Part shown: positions 11,430 through 24,000 of the stretch, piece by piece
How the letters are laid out: every line of letters starts with the position of its first letter
Numbering within the stretch: position 1 is the first letter of the stretch
Source: Excoecaria cochinchinensis
Taxonomy: Eukaryota > Streptophyta > Magnoliopsida > Malpighiales > Euphorbiaceae
NCBI GenBank assembly: GCA_947683425.1
Contig: CANTUQ010000050.1
Coordinates: 12,516,501 to 12,580,500, forward strand
DNA: 64,000 bases
Direction of reading: 5' to 3'
Translations under genes and position numbers: made by a program
Notes under the pieces: generated by a model
Databases searched by the model: none
Seen by the model: the letters and a program-made list of their open reading frames with translations, nothing else
Told to the model about the DNA's origin: nothing

Positions 11430-14400
11430 TCAGATCCATCGCCAACCAAAAGTTTCCTCATCATCCTCACCATCAATGTCAACAAATTCATTGTCCGCAT
11501 AGTTCAATGGTTCATTATCTTCAAAATTCAGAGAGTTATTGATTTCATGAACTTCCGGTTCTTCCTCCTGAAATGCATCATTATTTTCAGAACGTTCACT
11601 TTGTCCGGCACCTTTCCTTTCATAAATGCCTCTTGGTTTTACTTTGCATGCATGCAACCATTCCGATCTGTCTCGCTTTACGCTTGGATAAGAGACATAA
11701 TATACCTGTTCCACTTGCATTGCCAACACAAATGGTTCAAAGTTCCTCAATCTTCTACGCTGGTTGACTTCAACTAAATTGTATCTGCTATGTATTTTTG
11801 TTCCCACGTTAATAGTTGGATCATACCATTTGCACTTGAATAATACACAACGTTTTATTGGCAGTGCGGGATACTCGACTTCAATTATATCAACAATTTG
11901 CCCATAATAATCCATCAACTCTCCTTGAATGCAAACCCCACTGTTTACCGTTTCCTTGTTATGACCATGACTCTGTGTATGAAATTTATATCCATTTACG
12001 AAATACACCGGAAATGATTTAACATATCGCAAAGGTCCTTTTGCAAGATCAATGATGTACTTGTTGTCAATTGCATTTGTCGATGCCTACATATTCCAAT
12101 AAGCTAACATCATTTAAATCATATATTTCATATATATTGTATGTATGGAAAATATATGGTGAAAATTACAACTTACATATGTCTTGAACCAATGATGAAA
12201 GTGCTTTTCAACTTCCTTATTCACCTCATTTTTATTTTTTTCAGGCATTAGATCCCGTATCCATTCCTCAAATAATCTAAAATGCCAAAATCAATTTATA
12301 TATTACACTCTTGACATAGTAAAACAAATGAACACTTTAGCGTATATATTAAACTTACCTCACATAAGGATGAACTTCCTCGCAATTCAATAGAATATAA
12401 CTATGGGCCGCTATTAATTCATCCTCTAGTAGCATTTTCCTTATTGAACGGCCATGTAAACGCCCAGGATATGTAAAAATGGATAAATTTTCGTCCTGAT
12501 TACTTGATTCCCCGCCATCATCATTACGTGGTACTTTCCGCTGTCTTGTGTGTATATGAGGCTCAAAATAATGCGAACAAAAAGTACTTGCTTCTTCGAC
12601 CAAATAAGCATTACATATTGAACCTTCAACTCTAGCTTTATTTTTTACGTTTTTCTTCAAGTGAAACAAATACCTACATGATATATTTTAATGCCATTAA
12701 TTAGCATACAAAGGTATAATATAATTGCAATTAAAGGTCATAGATAGTTACCGCTCAAATGGATACATCCAATGATATTGAACCGGACTAGCGAGTTTCG
12801 CCTCATGTGCTAAATGCACGGGGAGATGCTCCATACAGTCGAAAAAACTTGGAGGAAAAATTTCTTCAAGTTTGCACAGGATTACTGGAATTTATATTTC
12901 CAATCTTGCCATATCTGCCGCATTTATCTCGCATGACGTCAGTGTTCTGAAGAACATACTTAGCTCTGTTATAGCTTCCCACACTTTTGTCGGCAATAAC
13001 TCTCGAAATGCTATTGGGAGTAGCCTCTGCATAAAAACGTGACAATCATGACTTTTCATACCGAATAATTTGTACTTTCTCATGTCGACGCACCTTGCCA
13101 AATTGGAGACGTAACCATCTGGAAACTTTAATCCTTTTAGCCAATCACACAAGACTTCCTAATATTTTTTGTCCAAAGTGTAGCATGCTTTGGGATATTT
13201 TCCGGTTAAGTAATTTTTATTTAACTCAGGCCTTCTACATAATAACTTTAAATCGGCTCGGGATTTAGCATTGTCCTTGGTCTTCCCTTCTATATTCATA
13301 ATGGTGTTGAACACATTATCAAAAATATTCTTTTCTATGTGCATCACATCCAGATTATGCCGTAATAAATTAGTCTTCCAATACGGCAAATCCCAAAAAA
13401 TGCTTCTTTTCCTCCAGCAAAAATTTTTGTTGATTCTTCCATTAACTTCAGCAGCATCAAGTTTTGTTACCTTCAATAAACCCAACTCATCAATTTCTTA
13501 TAAAATTTGCTCACTGCTTTTCATAACCGGCGGACTAGCAAGTACAACTCTATTCTTAATAAATTTATTCTTGTTCCGTCGGAACGGGTGGTCAGGTGGA
13601 AGGAATTTCCTGTGGTTATCAAACCAAGAAGTTTTGCACCCATATTGAAGATAAAATGCATCTGAATCATCGCCACAGTAAGGACATGCTAGTTTTCCAG
13701 CCGTGCTCCAACCGGACAATATAGCATAGGCGGGAAAGTCACTGACCGTCCACATTAAAGCTGCTTTCATCATGAAATTTTGTTTAAGTGATGCATCATA
13801 TGTTATATAGCCGACATCCCAAAGCTGTTGTAACTCATAAATCAACGGCTGCAAGTGTACATCAATTTTGTGCTTCGGATTTTTAGGTCTTGGAATAATG
13901 ACTGTCAAAAATATATATGCCTCATTGATACACATCCACGGAGGCAAATTATAAGGAGTAATTATGACTGGCCATGAGGAATATTGTTGCCCTGATTGAC
14001 CAAAAAGTTGAAACCCGTCAGTGCTCAAACACAGTCGAACATTTCGAGATTCAGCAGTAAAATCAGGATGAATGTTATTAAAATATTTCCATGCAACTGC
14101 ATCTGATGGATGGCTCATTATTCCACCTGTACTTTTGTGCTTATCATGCCGTCTCATATGAGTTGCAGTAACTTCGGATGCATATATTCTTTGAAGCCTG
14201 GGAGTCAACGAAAAATAATACATACGTTTCCAAGGTACTAATTTCTGCTGATTACCGCCACTTTTAGATTTGTACCTAGGTTGACCACAAAATTTGCACT
14301 CTTGTAAATTGACGTCATCCCTCCAAAATAACATACATCCCAACCGGCAATATTCGATTTTCTCAATAGGCAAACCTAAACCACTGATTAGTTTCTTCAT

Positions 14401-15027
14401 ATTGTACAGATTAGGAACCATTTTATGCTCAAAAGGCAATGATTCATTGTACCAAGCAAGAATTTGGTCAAAACTTCGATCAGAAATATGGCTTTCGGAT
14501 TTTATATTCAATATCCGAGCTACAGAAGATAACTGAGTCATGTTGTTACAGCCTGGCCATAACTCTTGGTCTGCTGAATTTAGCAAATCGTAAAATTTGG
14601 TTGCATTTTCGTTCGGTTCTTCCATCATTGGTGTACTTTCTCTAAAATCATGGCATGCTGCATCGTAAACCATTTGGACGTATGGATTATCATTCACCCC
14701 TCCATCTTCGGCACCAAATTCCCCACCTCTTTCAAATTCACCCTCAATTGTTGACATGTTACCCACGTTTCCCATCGAGGTACTGTAAATTGATGGTTCT
14801 CCGTGTTGTGTCCACTCAAAATAATTTTGAACAAATCCCTTTCTTAACAGGTGAAAATATACTTCATCAACTGGAAGATAACTAAGGTGTTGGCACTTTT
14901 TGCATGGACATCTTATTTTAGTCCCTTCCATATGTGCAGGTTGAGAACTGGCGTATGCAATAAACGACTGAACCCCTTCCACATATTCGGGATTAATGTA
15001 ACCATCCCTTGTTTTTCGTCTATACAT
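11430..15027 (-). pseudogene. CACTA1 TNP2-type transposase
   Basis: The start MYRRKTRDGYINPEYVEGV (15027) opens the transposase-associated domain with IRCPCKKCQH. The Transposase_21 catalytic region follows: WPGCNNMTQLSSVARILN, NVRLCLSTDGFQLFGQSG, NLPPWMCINEAYIFLT, AYAILSGWSTAGKLACPYC, WDLPYWKTNLLRHNLDVMHI, MKSHDCHVFMQRLLP. After an intron comes a DUF4218-type exon (12669-12355, NVKNKARVEGSICNAYLVEE). The last exon is a DUF4216-type part (from about 12060 to 11430, VYFVNGYKFHTQSHG, VLFKCKWYDPTINVG) with an acidic tail. The frame is conserved but has stops near 13498, 13156 and 12890, so full-length transposase cannot be made. TNP2 proteins bind the terminal repeats and cut CACTA ends. Confidence 0.85.
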
Positions 15028-15059
15028 TCAAGATCTATCTACGTTACTCATAATTAATT

Positions 15060-16790
15060 CCAAAACTGTTACATGAACAAGGAGTCATTTAAACAATAAT
15101 TATATGGATTATTATGCTATTAACAAAAAAAAAATACAAATTATCATATTACAGTCAATAACCTAGATAATAATACTAATTAAAAAAATAACTTTACAAG
15201 AATATTATACTCAACAACCTATATTATAATAATGATAAAAGTAATAATAATATTAATTTTTTAATTATATCAAATTATAATGAGTTTTGTTCACAGAATA
15301 AAAATGAGTATAAATCAATTTATAGATTTTAATTATATTTCAGAATCCACAATTCGACCAAAAAAGGGAAATTATTATTATTATTATTATTATTATTGAA
15401 AATACCATTAATCAGTTTCGTTCGTTTAACATTTTCATCACAAAAAGATCATGCTATGTCACAAGTTCGTCATGTTTATACCTATCACTTACTATTTACC
15501 ATTTGGTTATATGTAGATTTTAATTCTACAAGCATTGATGTTTGGGGGCCTTTGTAAAAAAATTAAAAATTAAAAATTAAAAAATTAAGCATTCCAACTC
15601 ATTGAATTTATGCTATAAAAGCCAAAGAGTGAAACAAACTTTCTATAATAAAAAAATACATGAACTATATAATTTTTTTTCCATGAAGTGATTTTGAATC
15701 AGAAATAAGTCAAATTCTATTAAAAATCCAATATAACATATGCCACTTAAGTTATTTTCCAGAATATGATACATAGCAGTCTAATTTAATAGGTATTCAC
15801 CTAGTCTACCTAGATAGTCCTCAAATGGACAATCTATATATTATTTAATTATGAAAATTCTATCTAAAAACCAATAATGAAAATATTTTCTTACCATGTG
15901 AACTGCATTACATGTATATTTGTTGATTTGTATTATTACGTGTTCCATTCAAAAGTCTGAAACTTTTATATATATGGCCTGCTATGTTTGATTTTTAGTA
16001 AGTATTTTTCAACTTAAATGATTTTTTATGTAAATATTACAGAATTCGGATAGTTTTTTATTTTAATTATTTTTACACTTTTTAACAATTAGAACATAAA
16101 TTCAATTAATTGTTGGTGCAATTAAAAATAATATATATTTATTCAACAATACCTAACTAACATAAATAAATTAATAATAATAGCAATCATATTAACAATA
16201 ATAATAATGTAATCAACTCAACAACAATAATAATAATATTAGTAATAATAATATTAATAATAATTAATATTAATAATTAATATTAATAAGAATAATAAAA
16301 TTATTAATATTATTATTATTATCTGAATTTAATAATAATAATAATAATAATAATATTAATAATAATAATAATAATATTAACTAAAAAAAAAAATAAGGGA
16401 GCAGATCGGGTACCTGACGCCGGAGGAGAGGAGGAGGAGGAGTGGAGGGAGGAGGAGGCAGTGGAGGAGGAGAGGCGGATCGGCAAGCAGGCTGATCGGA
16501 GTGGAGGACGCCGGTGGCACGCGGAGGGAGGGAAAGAAGGGGAAGATCGGAGCGGGAAGAGGGAAGGAAGGGGAGAGAGGGAAGGAAGGGGAGAGAGGAG
16601 GAGGAGGAGGAGGGGAGCTAGGGGACCGGCGACCGGAGGGGAGGGGCGGACCGCCTGCAGGGGCGCGGTGGCCGGCGGCGTGAGGGCAGGGGGGCAGAGA
16701 GAGGGAGGAGAGAGGGAGGGGAGAGGGAGGAGAGAGAGAGGGGATCGGGTGGGGGGAGAAGGTAATAAATTTATGACTTTAACTTTAGCG
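15060..16790 (-). other. CACTA1 5' leader region: AT-rich intron and GC-rich leader
   Basis: At 15060-16390 the sequence is very AT-rich, with runs of ATT/AAT trinucleotides (15376-15399 and much of 16190-16380). No coding potential is seen. At 16390-16770 composition switches abruptly to GC-rich, purine-rich on the plus strand. The same GC-rich block followed by an AT-rich intron precedes TNP2 in CACTA2. It is probably the transcribed leader exon and leader intron of the transposase gene, read on the minus strand. Confidence 0.55.
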
Positions 16791-17240
16791 ACGGAGGATT
16801 TTACTCCGTCGCTAATATTACCGACGGTATATAATAACCGTCGCTAAATATAGCGACGGAATATACTTCCTCGTTGCTAAATAAATCTTAAAAGATTTTA
16901 TTTTTATTTAGCGACGGTAAATAATTACCGTCGCTATTTTTAGCGACGGTTATTATATACCGTCGCTAATTTTACGACGGTTTAATAAAACCGTTGCTAT
17001 TTTTAGCGACGTTTTAGATTTCCGTCGCTAAAAACTGTCGCAGAATTTGGTGGGAATAATTGGCGTCATATTTAGCGACGGACTTAAATTTCCGTCGCTA
17101 ATTGGCAGCGGCTTAATATAACCGTCGGCATTTAGCGACGGACTTAATTTTCCATCGCTAAATAGCGGCGGAATGTTACTTCCGCCGCTATTTAGCGATG
17201 GAAATATATCCGTCGCTATATTTCCGTCGCTATTCTTCTC
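16780..17240. repeat. CACTA1 subterminal repeats, 5' end
   Basis: Alternating copies of TAGCGACGGA and its inverse TCCGTCGCTA, often in face-to-face pairs separated by a few bases. They differ from the other end of the element mainly by the base before CGACGG (G here, C there). Confidence 0.9.
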
Positions 17241-18841
17241 TTTTCTTGTAGTGTGTTATGTTTAACACTGAAGTTGGATACAAATGTTAGTTGAGTAAGC
17301 CGAGGAGGGATTTTTCCATTCAGGTTGTTGTAAGAAAGATCCAAACTCTCAATTTGCGACAAGTTTGCAAATGATTGTGGGATTGGCCCTGTCAAGCTAT
17401 TGTGTGACAAGTTTAAGGCCTTGATAATGCTAAGGTTTCTAATTTCATCAGGAATTAAACCTGTGAATTTATTGCATGAGAGATCTATACTTGAGATCAA
17501 CTTGAGAATGCTTCCTCGGAACTCATATGTGAAACTCTTTGTTGTGAACTCCAAAGGTCGCTGCATGTGAGGCACGGGACCATAACGATAAGTTGAATCA
17601 TATACAACTTCCGATTGCATGTACTTGCTACTAAATCTTAAGTAGGACAAAACATCACTCGACAAATTATTATTGGAAAGATCAACCAAGCTTAATTGGC
17701 CTAGATTGCACAATTCATTTGGCAATGCACCTTGAAGTTGGTTGTAACTCAAAAGGATATAGCTCAAATTTGTCAGCTTGCCAATCCATTTTGGAATAGT
17801 CCCCGTCAAATGGTTATGGCTGAGATCTAATATCATCAATTTAGAACAATTGTAAAATGCATTCTCTAATAATCCTTGCAGCTGATTATTCGACAAATAA
17901 ACTTCTCTGATAGCATAAGGGCAAAAGTGAGATGAGAGGTTTTTAGAGAAACTATTGTTTGAAAGGTCCAACACTTGAAGATGAGACATATTGGCCATCC
18001 ATCCAGGAATGTTGCCAGAGAGATTGTTATTACTGACATCCAAAATTGACAGATTAGTACAGTTGAGCAAGCTATTTCGGATATTTTTCGTGAATTTATT
18101 GCCATCTAGTAGTAAATATGTTAATTTGTTCAAATTAGCTTGTTTAGGTAATATTTGGCGTTCAAAATCATTGTGTGAAAGAATCAATTGATCCAATGAG
18201 GAACATCCAATGTACAAATCTTCAAGTATTTTACCAGATAGCCTATTATTAGATAAGTCTAGAGAAACTAAATCACTCATTTTGCCAAGTGATGAAGGAA
18301 GGCTGCCCATGAAATCATTTTCTGACAAGTTTAAACCTTGTAAGGTTGGCAAAACTTGTCCAATATTTGTTGGTATAGTACCACTGAATTTATTAGCACA
18401 TATGTCCAAGTCATCTAATACGTACTTGGCAGAATCATTTGGCAACTGGAAAGACCCTGAAAGAGAAGTATTAGCTAAGAAAAGAGTTGAAAGTTTTGTA
18501 TTATTCACTAACAACCAATATGGAAACTCTCCTTTTAGCTTAATATTTGAAAGATCAACTTCTTGTAAATCATGTTGATGGTATAGGAATTTGGGAAACG
18601 CCCCCCCTTTTCCAGGACTAGACAAGAATAGTATCTCTAATTGAAACTTGGGACTCAAATTATGCTCATCTATCTCCTCGTCATTATATATTTGGCTATT
18701 ATTTTCAGCATTCAAATACTTGAGCTTTGAATGATTGAAAAATGGCTCTAAAGAGATTGGAACTTGGAATTGATTGCTTGAAAATCTCAAATCTTGTAAA
18801 GATGTAAGACTCCTGAGTGGAGACACTACAAGAAAATTGTG

Positions 18842-19360
18842 AAATAGAGACGGAAATTTTTTCGTCTCTAAATAGAGACGGAAAAACGTTTCTGTCTCTA
18901 AATAGAGACGAAAAACAGTTTTCGTCTCTATTTAGAGACGAAAAATTATTTCCGTCTCTATTTAGAAACGGAAAAATTTCCGTCTCTAAAAGTGGCGCGC
19001 TAGGTTCCCTCCACATTTTGAGACCGAAAATTGAGACGGAATACAGAGACGGAATAAATTTTTCGTCTCTAAATAGAGACGAAAATAATTCCGTCTCTAT
19101 TTAGAGATGGAAAAAAAGTTCCGTCTCTAAAATTAGAGACGAAAAATTTATTCCGTCTCTATTTAGAGACGGAATCAATTTTTCGTCTCTAAATTTTAGA
19201 GACGGATTTTTTTTAGATTTTTCGTCTCTAAAATTAGGGACGGAATAAGCATTCCGTCTCTATTTAGAGACGGAATTTGTTTTCCGTCTCTAAATAGAGA
19301 CGGTATTTGTGTTCTGTCTCTAAATAGAGACGAAAAACCAAATTCCGTCTCTATTTTTCG
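18842..19360. repeat. CACTA2 subterminal repeats, 5' end
   Basis: About 35 copies of TAGAGACGGA or its inverse TCCGTCTCTA in alternating orientation; some have GAAA in place of GGAA. Pairs flank short AT-rich loops and could fold into small hairpins. Confidence 0.9.
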
Positions 19361-21057
19361 GGATATTTTGACTGACCCCTTTCTTTTCTCTCTCCTTCTT
19401 TTCCTTCTCTCCTTTCTCCCCTTCCCTCCCCTTGCCGGCAGAACGCCGCCCCTATCCCCACAGCCGTCCGACTGAAAATCCCTCCCCCGCCACCGTGCGC
19501 CGCCCCCCTCCCCGTTGTCCTTTTTCTTCTCTTTTCCCTTTCTTTCCCCCTCCCTTTCTTCCCCGTTGCGTCTGCCTCTCTTCCCCGCTGCCGACGCCGG
19601 TGCTCCCCTTCCTCCCTGCCGATGCGCGATCCGGCTTCCTCCCCCTCGCCGACGCCGCTGCTCCCCCTCCTCCCTGTCGGCGGCCAGATCTGCAACTAGG
19701 TAATTTTTTTTTTTGTAATTTTTTGTTATTTTATTTATGTATTATATAATATTTATGTGTTAATTTATTTTATTGGTTAATATTTTGATGTTATTTTAAT
19801 TATTCTATTTAATTTATATTTTGTAATGTTATTTGTTTTAATTTATGTTAATTAATTTGTAATGGTTATTGTCAATGTAATTTGTTCCAATTAATTCATA
19901 ATATAGCTAATGTAGTTTAATATGTTGTTTAATACTTTATTGTAGTTTAATATGCTAATTAATTAGTTTAATGTAGTTGAATATGTTGGTTAATACAAAT
20001 AAATAGTTAATTAATTTGTATTTTAATTTGTTCTAATATGTTTTACTATGTTGTATTATTTGTAATGGTTATTTTCAATGTAATTTGTTCCAATTAATTC
20101 ATAATATAGCTAATGTAGTTTAATATGTTGTTTAATACTTTATTGTAGTTTAATATGTTAATTAATTAGTTTAATGTAGTTTAATATGTTGGTTAATACA
20201 AATAAATAGTTAATTAATTTGTATTTTAATTTGTTTTAATATATTTTACTATGTTGTATTATTTGTAATATATTGTGTTATATTTTTGGCTGTGTAATTA
20301 TTTTAGTCTTTTTTCATTAACTGTGCATATTTTTTTTATATCATTTGAATGTGGTATTTAGTGTTATTTGAATCTATAGTTATGTCCAATTTGTGTATGT
20401 ACATTGAATTGTAATGTATTTTGAGTTGTATATTTTGTCAATTTGGTTTTTATGACTTGTTCGTGAGAGTAGAAATTTTTGATGTGTATTGATATGTAAA
20501 GTTAGATTTTTTTTTTATGATATAAATATAGTTTATTGGTTCAAATTTGTATTTCGATTGTGTCATAGTTAAGAAGAGGGTAATATATATAAATTATTTT
20601 TTATTTGTCATTTCATGTACCTACCACAACCGCCCCCGGATCGGCGTTGACCTGTTGTACGTGCCGAATAATCGTAGCTTACCAGCCGCTTTCATCGAGG
20701 TAAGTGTGTTGTGTATTAAAAATTTATTTTTTAAAAGTATTAAAAATTTTTGTAATATGGTTTTAATGAGATAAATATGTGTAAGTCACAGTCATGTTGT
20801 GGAGTTGCGATTGGTTGATATTTTACCGAAGTGTTAAAATTGCTAATATTTGACAGGGGGATAGGAACCCATATAGGGGGAACTCTGTCCATTTTTTTTT
20901 TCAAAATACTTATGATTTTATTTTAGGGAAATGAATCATTATGTAAAACTAATTAGGGATTAAAGCAAAATAGTAGGCTAGAGAATTGAGTTGAAATAAA
21001 ATACAATAATTGACATGTGATGGTACTAACTTCAACCTTATGATTTTTGCTAAGCAG
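19361..21057 (+). other. CACTA2 5' leader exon and leader intron
   Basis: At 19380-19699 lies a C/T-rich, GC-rich block ending AACTAG before GTAATTTT, a good donor at 19700. The AT-rich stretch after it ends TTTTTGCTAAGCAG at 21057, a good acceptor just before the TNP2 ATG. Inside the intron a 203-bp unit is tandemly repeated (19861-20063 and 20064-20266), both beginning AATGGTTATT. No coding sequence is seen. Confidence 0.6.
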
Positions 21058-21067
21058 TTTAACAGTA

Positions 21068-24000
21068 ATGAGTAATATGGATAGAAGTTGGATGTATAGG
21101 AGATTAACACCAGATGGGTATATTAATTTAGAGTTTGCTGAAGGAGTTCAACACTTTATTGAATACGCTAGCTCCCAGCCTGCATACATGGACGGTTTGA
21201 AAATTAGATGTCCATGCAAGAAGTGCAAACATAGATGTTATCTGCCAACAGAGGAGGTGCATCTCCATTTACTAAAAAAGGGATTTGTGCCCAATTATTT
21301 TGAATGGACAAGGCATGGAGAGCCATTAATTAGTAGCTCGTCTAGAAGTGCGGAAGTTGGAACGGGTGTTGTTGGATCTGATGTTCTAGGGGGTCCGTAT
21401 TATATGACTGACAATGTTTGTGATACAGAGAATCCATATGTGCAAATGGTTTTTGACACAGCCGAAAGTTCAATTCAACACAATTTAGGCAGTGCAGAAG
21501 AGGAACCCAACCCAGATGCCAGTAATTTTTTCGATTTACTTAGTGCAACTGACCAGGAATTGTGGCCTGGATGTGATAATATGACACAATTAGGATCAGT
21601 TGCTCAAAATTTAAACATTAAATCCGAAGGTCATATCTCTGATCGAAGTTTGAACGAAATCCTGTCGTGGTACAATGACTCCTTACCGACGGATAATAAT
21701 ATGGTTGACAGTTTTTATGAAATGAAGAAGTTACTCCGGAGTCTTGGTTTGCCAGTTGAAAAAATTGATTGTTGTCGGCTAGGATGTATGATTTTTTGGG
21801 GGGATAATGTGTTGCAAATTTTGCAATCAACCGAGATTCAAGCCAGCCAATTCTAATAGGAAGCAGAAATTAATGCCATGAAAGCGGATGTATTATTTTC
21901 CCATTACTCCAAGACTTCAGAGATTGTATTCATTAGATGTGACGACATCTCACATGAGGTGGCATAATGAACATGAATAGACAGATGGAGTAATGAACCA
22001 TCCATCGGATGTCGTTGCATGGAAACATTTTGACGACATTCACCCAGATTTTGCTTCCGACAGTAGAAATGTGAGGCTGGGTTTAAGCACAGATGGATTT
22101 CAGCCTTTTGGGCAATCAGGCCAACAATACTCATCATGGCCAATCATCTTAATTCCGTATAATTTGCCCCCCTGGATGTGCATGAAAGAGGCTTACATGT
22201 TTTTGACAGTACTTGTGCCGGGTCCTAAGAATCCAAAGCAAGGGATTGATGTTTTCCTTCAGCCATTAATATCCGAATTGCTTCAATTATGGGAAGTTGG
22301 TGTGGTCACATATGATGTGTCCCAAAAATAAAATTTCATGATGAGAGCAGCTTTGATGTGGACTGTCAGCGATTTTCCTGCATATGCTATGCTGTCGGGT
22401 TGGAGCACGGCTGGAAAATTGGCTTGCCCTTACTGTGAAAATGATTCCGATGCATTTTATCTGGCTAATGGGTGTAAAATATCGTGGTTTGATAATCACA
22501 GAAAATTTCTCCCTCCAAATCACCCTTTTAGACGCAATAAACAGAGATTTCTTAAGAATAAAGTTGTCCTTGCCCCTCCTCCACTTAATAGATCCGGTGA
22601 GGATATTTTGTAAGAGATTAAGGAATTGGGGTTGATGAAAGTAACAAAATTTGAAGCTAAAGAAGTCAATAGTAGCATTTCAAAAAATTCTGGGTGGCGA
22701 AAACGTAATATTTTTTAGGATTTACCGTATTAGAAGACAAATATAATAAGACATAATTTGGACATGATGCACATAGAAAAAAATATTTTCGACAATATTT
22801 TCAATACGATAATGAATATTGAAGGGAGGAGCAAAGACAATGCAAAATCACGGGCAGATTTGCAATTGTACTGTAAAAGAAACGAGTTGGATAGGGATTC
22901 TCGAACGGGTAAATATTCAAAAGCTTGTTATACTTTGGATAAAAGACAAAAAGAAGTGTTATGTGGTTGGTTGAAAAATATAAAATTCCCGGATGGATAT
23001 GTGTCCAACTTAGCGAGGTGTGTTGATATGAGAAAATTCAAATTGTTCGGGATGAAAAGCCATGATTGCCACGTTTTCATGCAAAGGTTGATGCCGGTCG
23101 CTTTTCGTGAATTGCTGCCTTCTAAAGTTTGGAAAGCAATAACCGAGTTAAGCTTATTTTTCAAAAACTTGACTTCCTCTGAGATAACAATGGCTGATAT
23201 GGAAAAACTAGAGGGAAAAATTTCGGTAATCATTTGCAAATTGGAGGGAATATTTCCACCTAGCTTTTTTGACATTATGGAGCATTTGCCGGTACATTTA
23301 GCACATGAGGCCAAATTGGCAGGACCCGTTCAATATAGATGGATGTATCCATTCGAAAGGTAAATGCCAATTCTTGAAAAATATATATAGAGATAGTTTT
23401 GAAATTTGTTAGGCTGATGTTAACATGATTAACAATTTTCATGTAGATATCTATATCATTTGAAAAAAAATGTGAAAAATAAAGCTCAAGTTGAAGGTTC
23501 TATATGCAATGCGTACTTGGTTGAAGAAGCAAGTACATTTTGTTCTCATTATTTTGAGCCGCATGTTATCACGAGAAGCTGAAAAATTCCTCGTAATGAC
23601 GATGGTGGCGAACTAAGTGCCAATGAAGGAAATTTATGGATATTCACGTATCCAGGTCGATCCCATGGACGTGCAACTAGAAGAATGCTGATAGATTATG
23701 AACTAGATGCTGCACATGGCTACATATTACTGAATTGTGATGAAATTCAACCATTTGTGCAGTAAGCGTAATTGATCGTTTGAAGTTGCTAATTTTTTAT
23801 TGCAACTAAAATGGATATATAATTGCTACTGTGGTTAGATGCAGTTTATATGAAGAATGGTTACGGGAGCTTATGCCACATATAACGCAAAATGATATCA
23901 ATAAGGAAGGTTGAAAACACTTCCCTTCATGGTTCAAGACATATGTAAGTTTCGATTGCAAATTACAACAAGTACCATATAATATTTTTATGTAAATGGA

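Larger units (their letters stand above)
8883..17253 (-). mobile_element. CACTA1, complete CACTA (En/Spm-type) transposon
   Basis: The left end CACTACAGGAAAA and right end TTTTCTTGTAGTG are imperfect terminal inverted repeats, flanked by the 3-bp duplication TGT (8880-8882 and 17254-17256). Both genes read on the minus strand, so the 5' end is on the right. Right to left it holds subterminal repeats, a GC-rich leader, a leader intron, the TNP2 transposase gene, a second gene of Transposase_24 type, and subterminal repeats. The ends look able to transpose, but the transposase has three in-frame stops. It lies in the coding part of the receptor-like gene. Confidence 0.95.
8585..18823 (-). pseudogene. 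LRR receptor-like protein gene, split by CACTA1 and CACTA2
   Basis: The coding parts are 18823-17257 and 8882-8585. The first encodes about 520 residues of plant extracellular leucine-rich repeats (repeated LxxLDLSNNxLSGxIPxW, for example NMSHLQVLDLSNNSFS). It includes the non-LRR island region before the last repeats and ends at FVSNFSVKHN. The second resumes at NLSGKIPEM, then the C-terminal cap (SYEGNPLLCGLPL, ESCQEEDPP) and an acidic stretch. Such proteins sit in the plasma membrane and act in defence or development through adaptor kinases. The frame hits a stop (TAG, just after SYVI, near 8668). A 2-nt change restores a hydrophobic membrane segment and a short tail ending at 8585, so the 3' end is also frameshifted. 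The N-terminal signal peptide and first repeats are absent: the sequence stops at CACTA2. A receptor-like kinase is unlikely because no kinase domain follows. Confidence 0.85.

Noticed and set aside
16461..16847. Open frame with Gly/Arg/Glu-rich protein on the plus strand
   Set aside because: Translation of the low-complexity GGAGGA-rich leader block of CACTA1, on the strand opposite to its genes.
18705..19104. Open frames with repeated FSSLNRDEN-like peptides (also at 9066-9323, 59496-59858 and 62160-62438)
   Set aside because: Translations of subterminal repeats; the periodic peptide comes from the repeat, not from a gene.
18842..19360. CRISPR-like regularly spaced repeats
   Set aside because: Repeats alternate in orientation, spacers are short AT-rich variants, and they lie at CACTA ends in a plant genome.
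19351..19749. Overlapping Pro/Ser/Leu- or Arg/Glu-rich open frames
   Set aside because: Low-complexity GC-rich leader of CACTA2; frames open on both strands because stop codons are rare in such composition.
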